Source: Bacteroidales bacterium (GTDB taxonomy: Bacteria > Bacteroidota > Bacteroidia > Bacteroidales > P3). From it: a stretch of 7,045 nucleotides of DNA. Position numbers and translations under genes: made by a program. Every line of letters begins with the position of its first letter. Position 1 is the stretch's first letter. This document shows, one piece after another, positions 7,002 to 7,045 of the stretch. The stretch covers positions 1 through 7,045 of the forward strand of contig JAFZEK010000237.1 of the NCBI GenBank assembly GCA_017560705.1, in the 5' to 3' direction. The notes below the pieces were generated by a model. That model searched no databases and was not told the origin of the DNA. It was given only the letters and a program-made list of their open reading frames with translations.

Positions 7002-7045
7002 GCGAGAGTGGTGGAATGGTAGACACGTATGCTTGAGGTGCATAT
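7002..7045 (+). tRNA. tRNA-Leu (anticodon GAG), 3' half outside the window
   Basis: The first 44 bases of a leucine tRNA. GCGAGAG (7002-7008) is the 5' acceptor strand, followed by TG and a D arm GTGG...CAC with the GGTAGA loop (7011-7026). The anticodon stem TATGC (7028-7032) pairs perfectly with GCATA (7040-7044) around the loop TTGAGGT. Anticodon GAG (7035-7037) reads CUC and CUU leucine codons. The long variable arm, T arm and 3' acceptor strand lie beyond the window, so the acceptor pairing cannot be checked here. It is on the same strand as the proteases and starts 10 bases after the stop of the second. Confidence 0.9.

Overview
The window looks like chromosomal DNA of an AT-rich, type IX secretion (T9SS)-using member of the Bacteroidota, most likely Bacteroidales. 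The evidence is two proteins ending in a Por-type C-terminal sorting domain (YPNP entry motif, then a VxDxMGR-type strand), a Bacteroidota promoter signature (TTG / TAnnTTTG), starts without a clear Shine-Dalgarno sequence, and BspA-type leucine-rich repeats. Genus cannot be told from the sequence.

Layout, all on the + strand. (1) 1-2147: the 3' part of a large secreted surface protein, open at the window edge, with BspA-like LRRs, six InlB-B-like ~70-residue repeats and a T9SS sorting domain. (2) 2148-2441: an intergenic stretch with a strong intrinsic terminator (2174-2207) and a good candidate promoter (2371-2401) for the next gene. (3) 2442-5090: a complete secreted M6-family zinc metalloprotease with signal peptide, propeptide, HExxHxxGxxD catalytic domain, FN3-like domain, jelly-roll (MAM/cleaved-adhesin-like) domain and T9SS sorting domain. 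(4) 26 bases later, 5117-6991: a tandem paralogue of that protease. Its catalytic core is intact, but it stops inside the FN3-like domain and has no jelly-roll or sorting domain. (5) 7002-7045: the 5' half of a tRNA-Leu(GAG), cut by the window end, only 10 bases after that stop codon.

The two proteases probably share one transcript and arose by tandem duplication. The first should be exported by Sec and then carried across the outer membrane by T9SS. The second has a signal peptide but no T9SS passport, so it should be periplasmic, leave by another route, or be a decaying copy. Two points deserve most attention. One is a perfect 17-bp inverted repeat with a 7-base loop (5142-5182) inside the signal-peptide codons of the second protease. 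The other is the loss of that protease's C-terminal third next to a tRNA gene, where its last codons appear to run into the tRNA promoter region. No CRISPR array, insertion sequence or integrase is visible, and I see no wholly new system.
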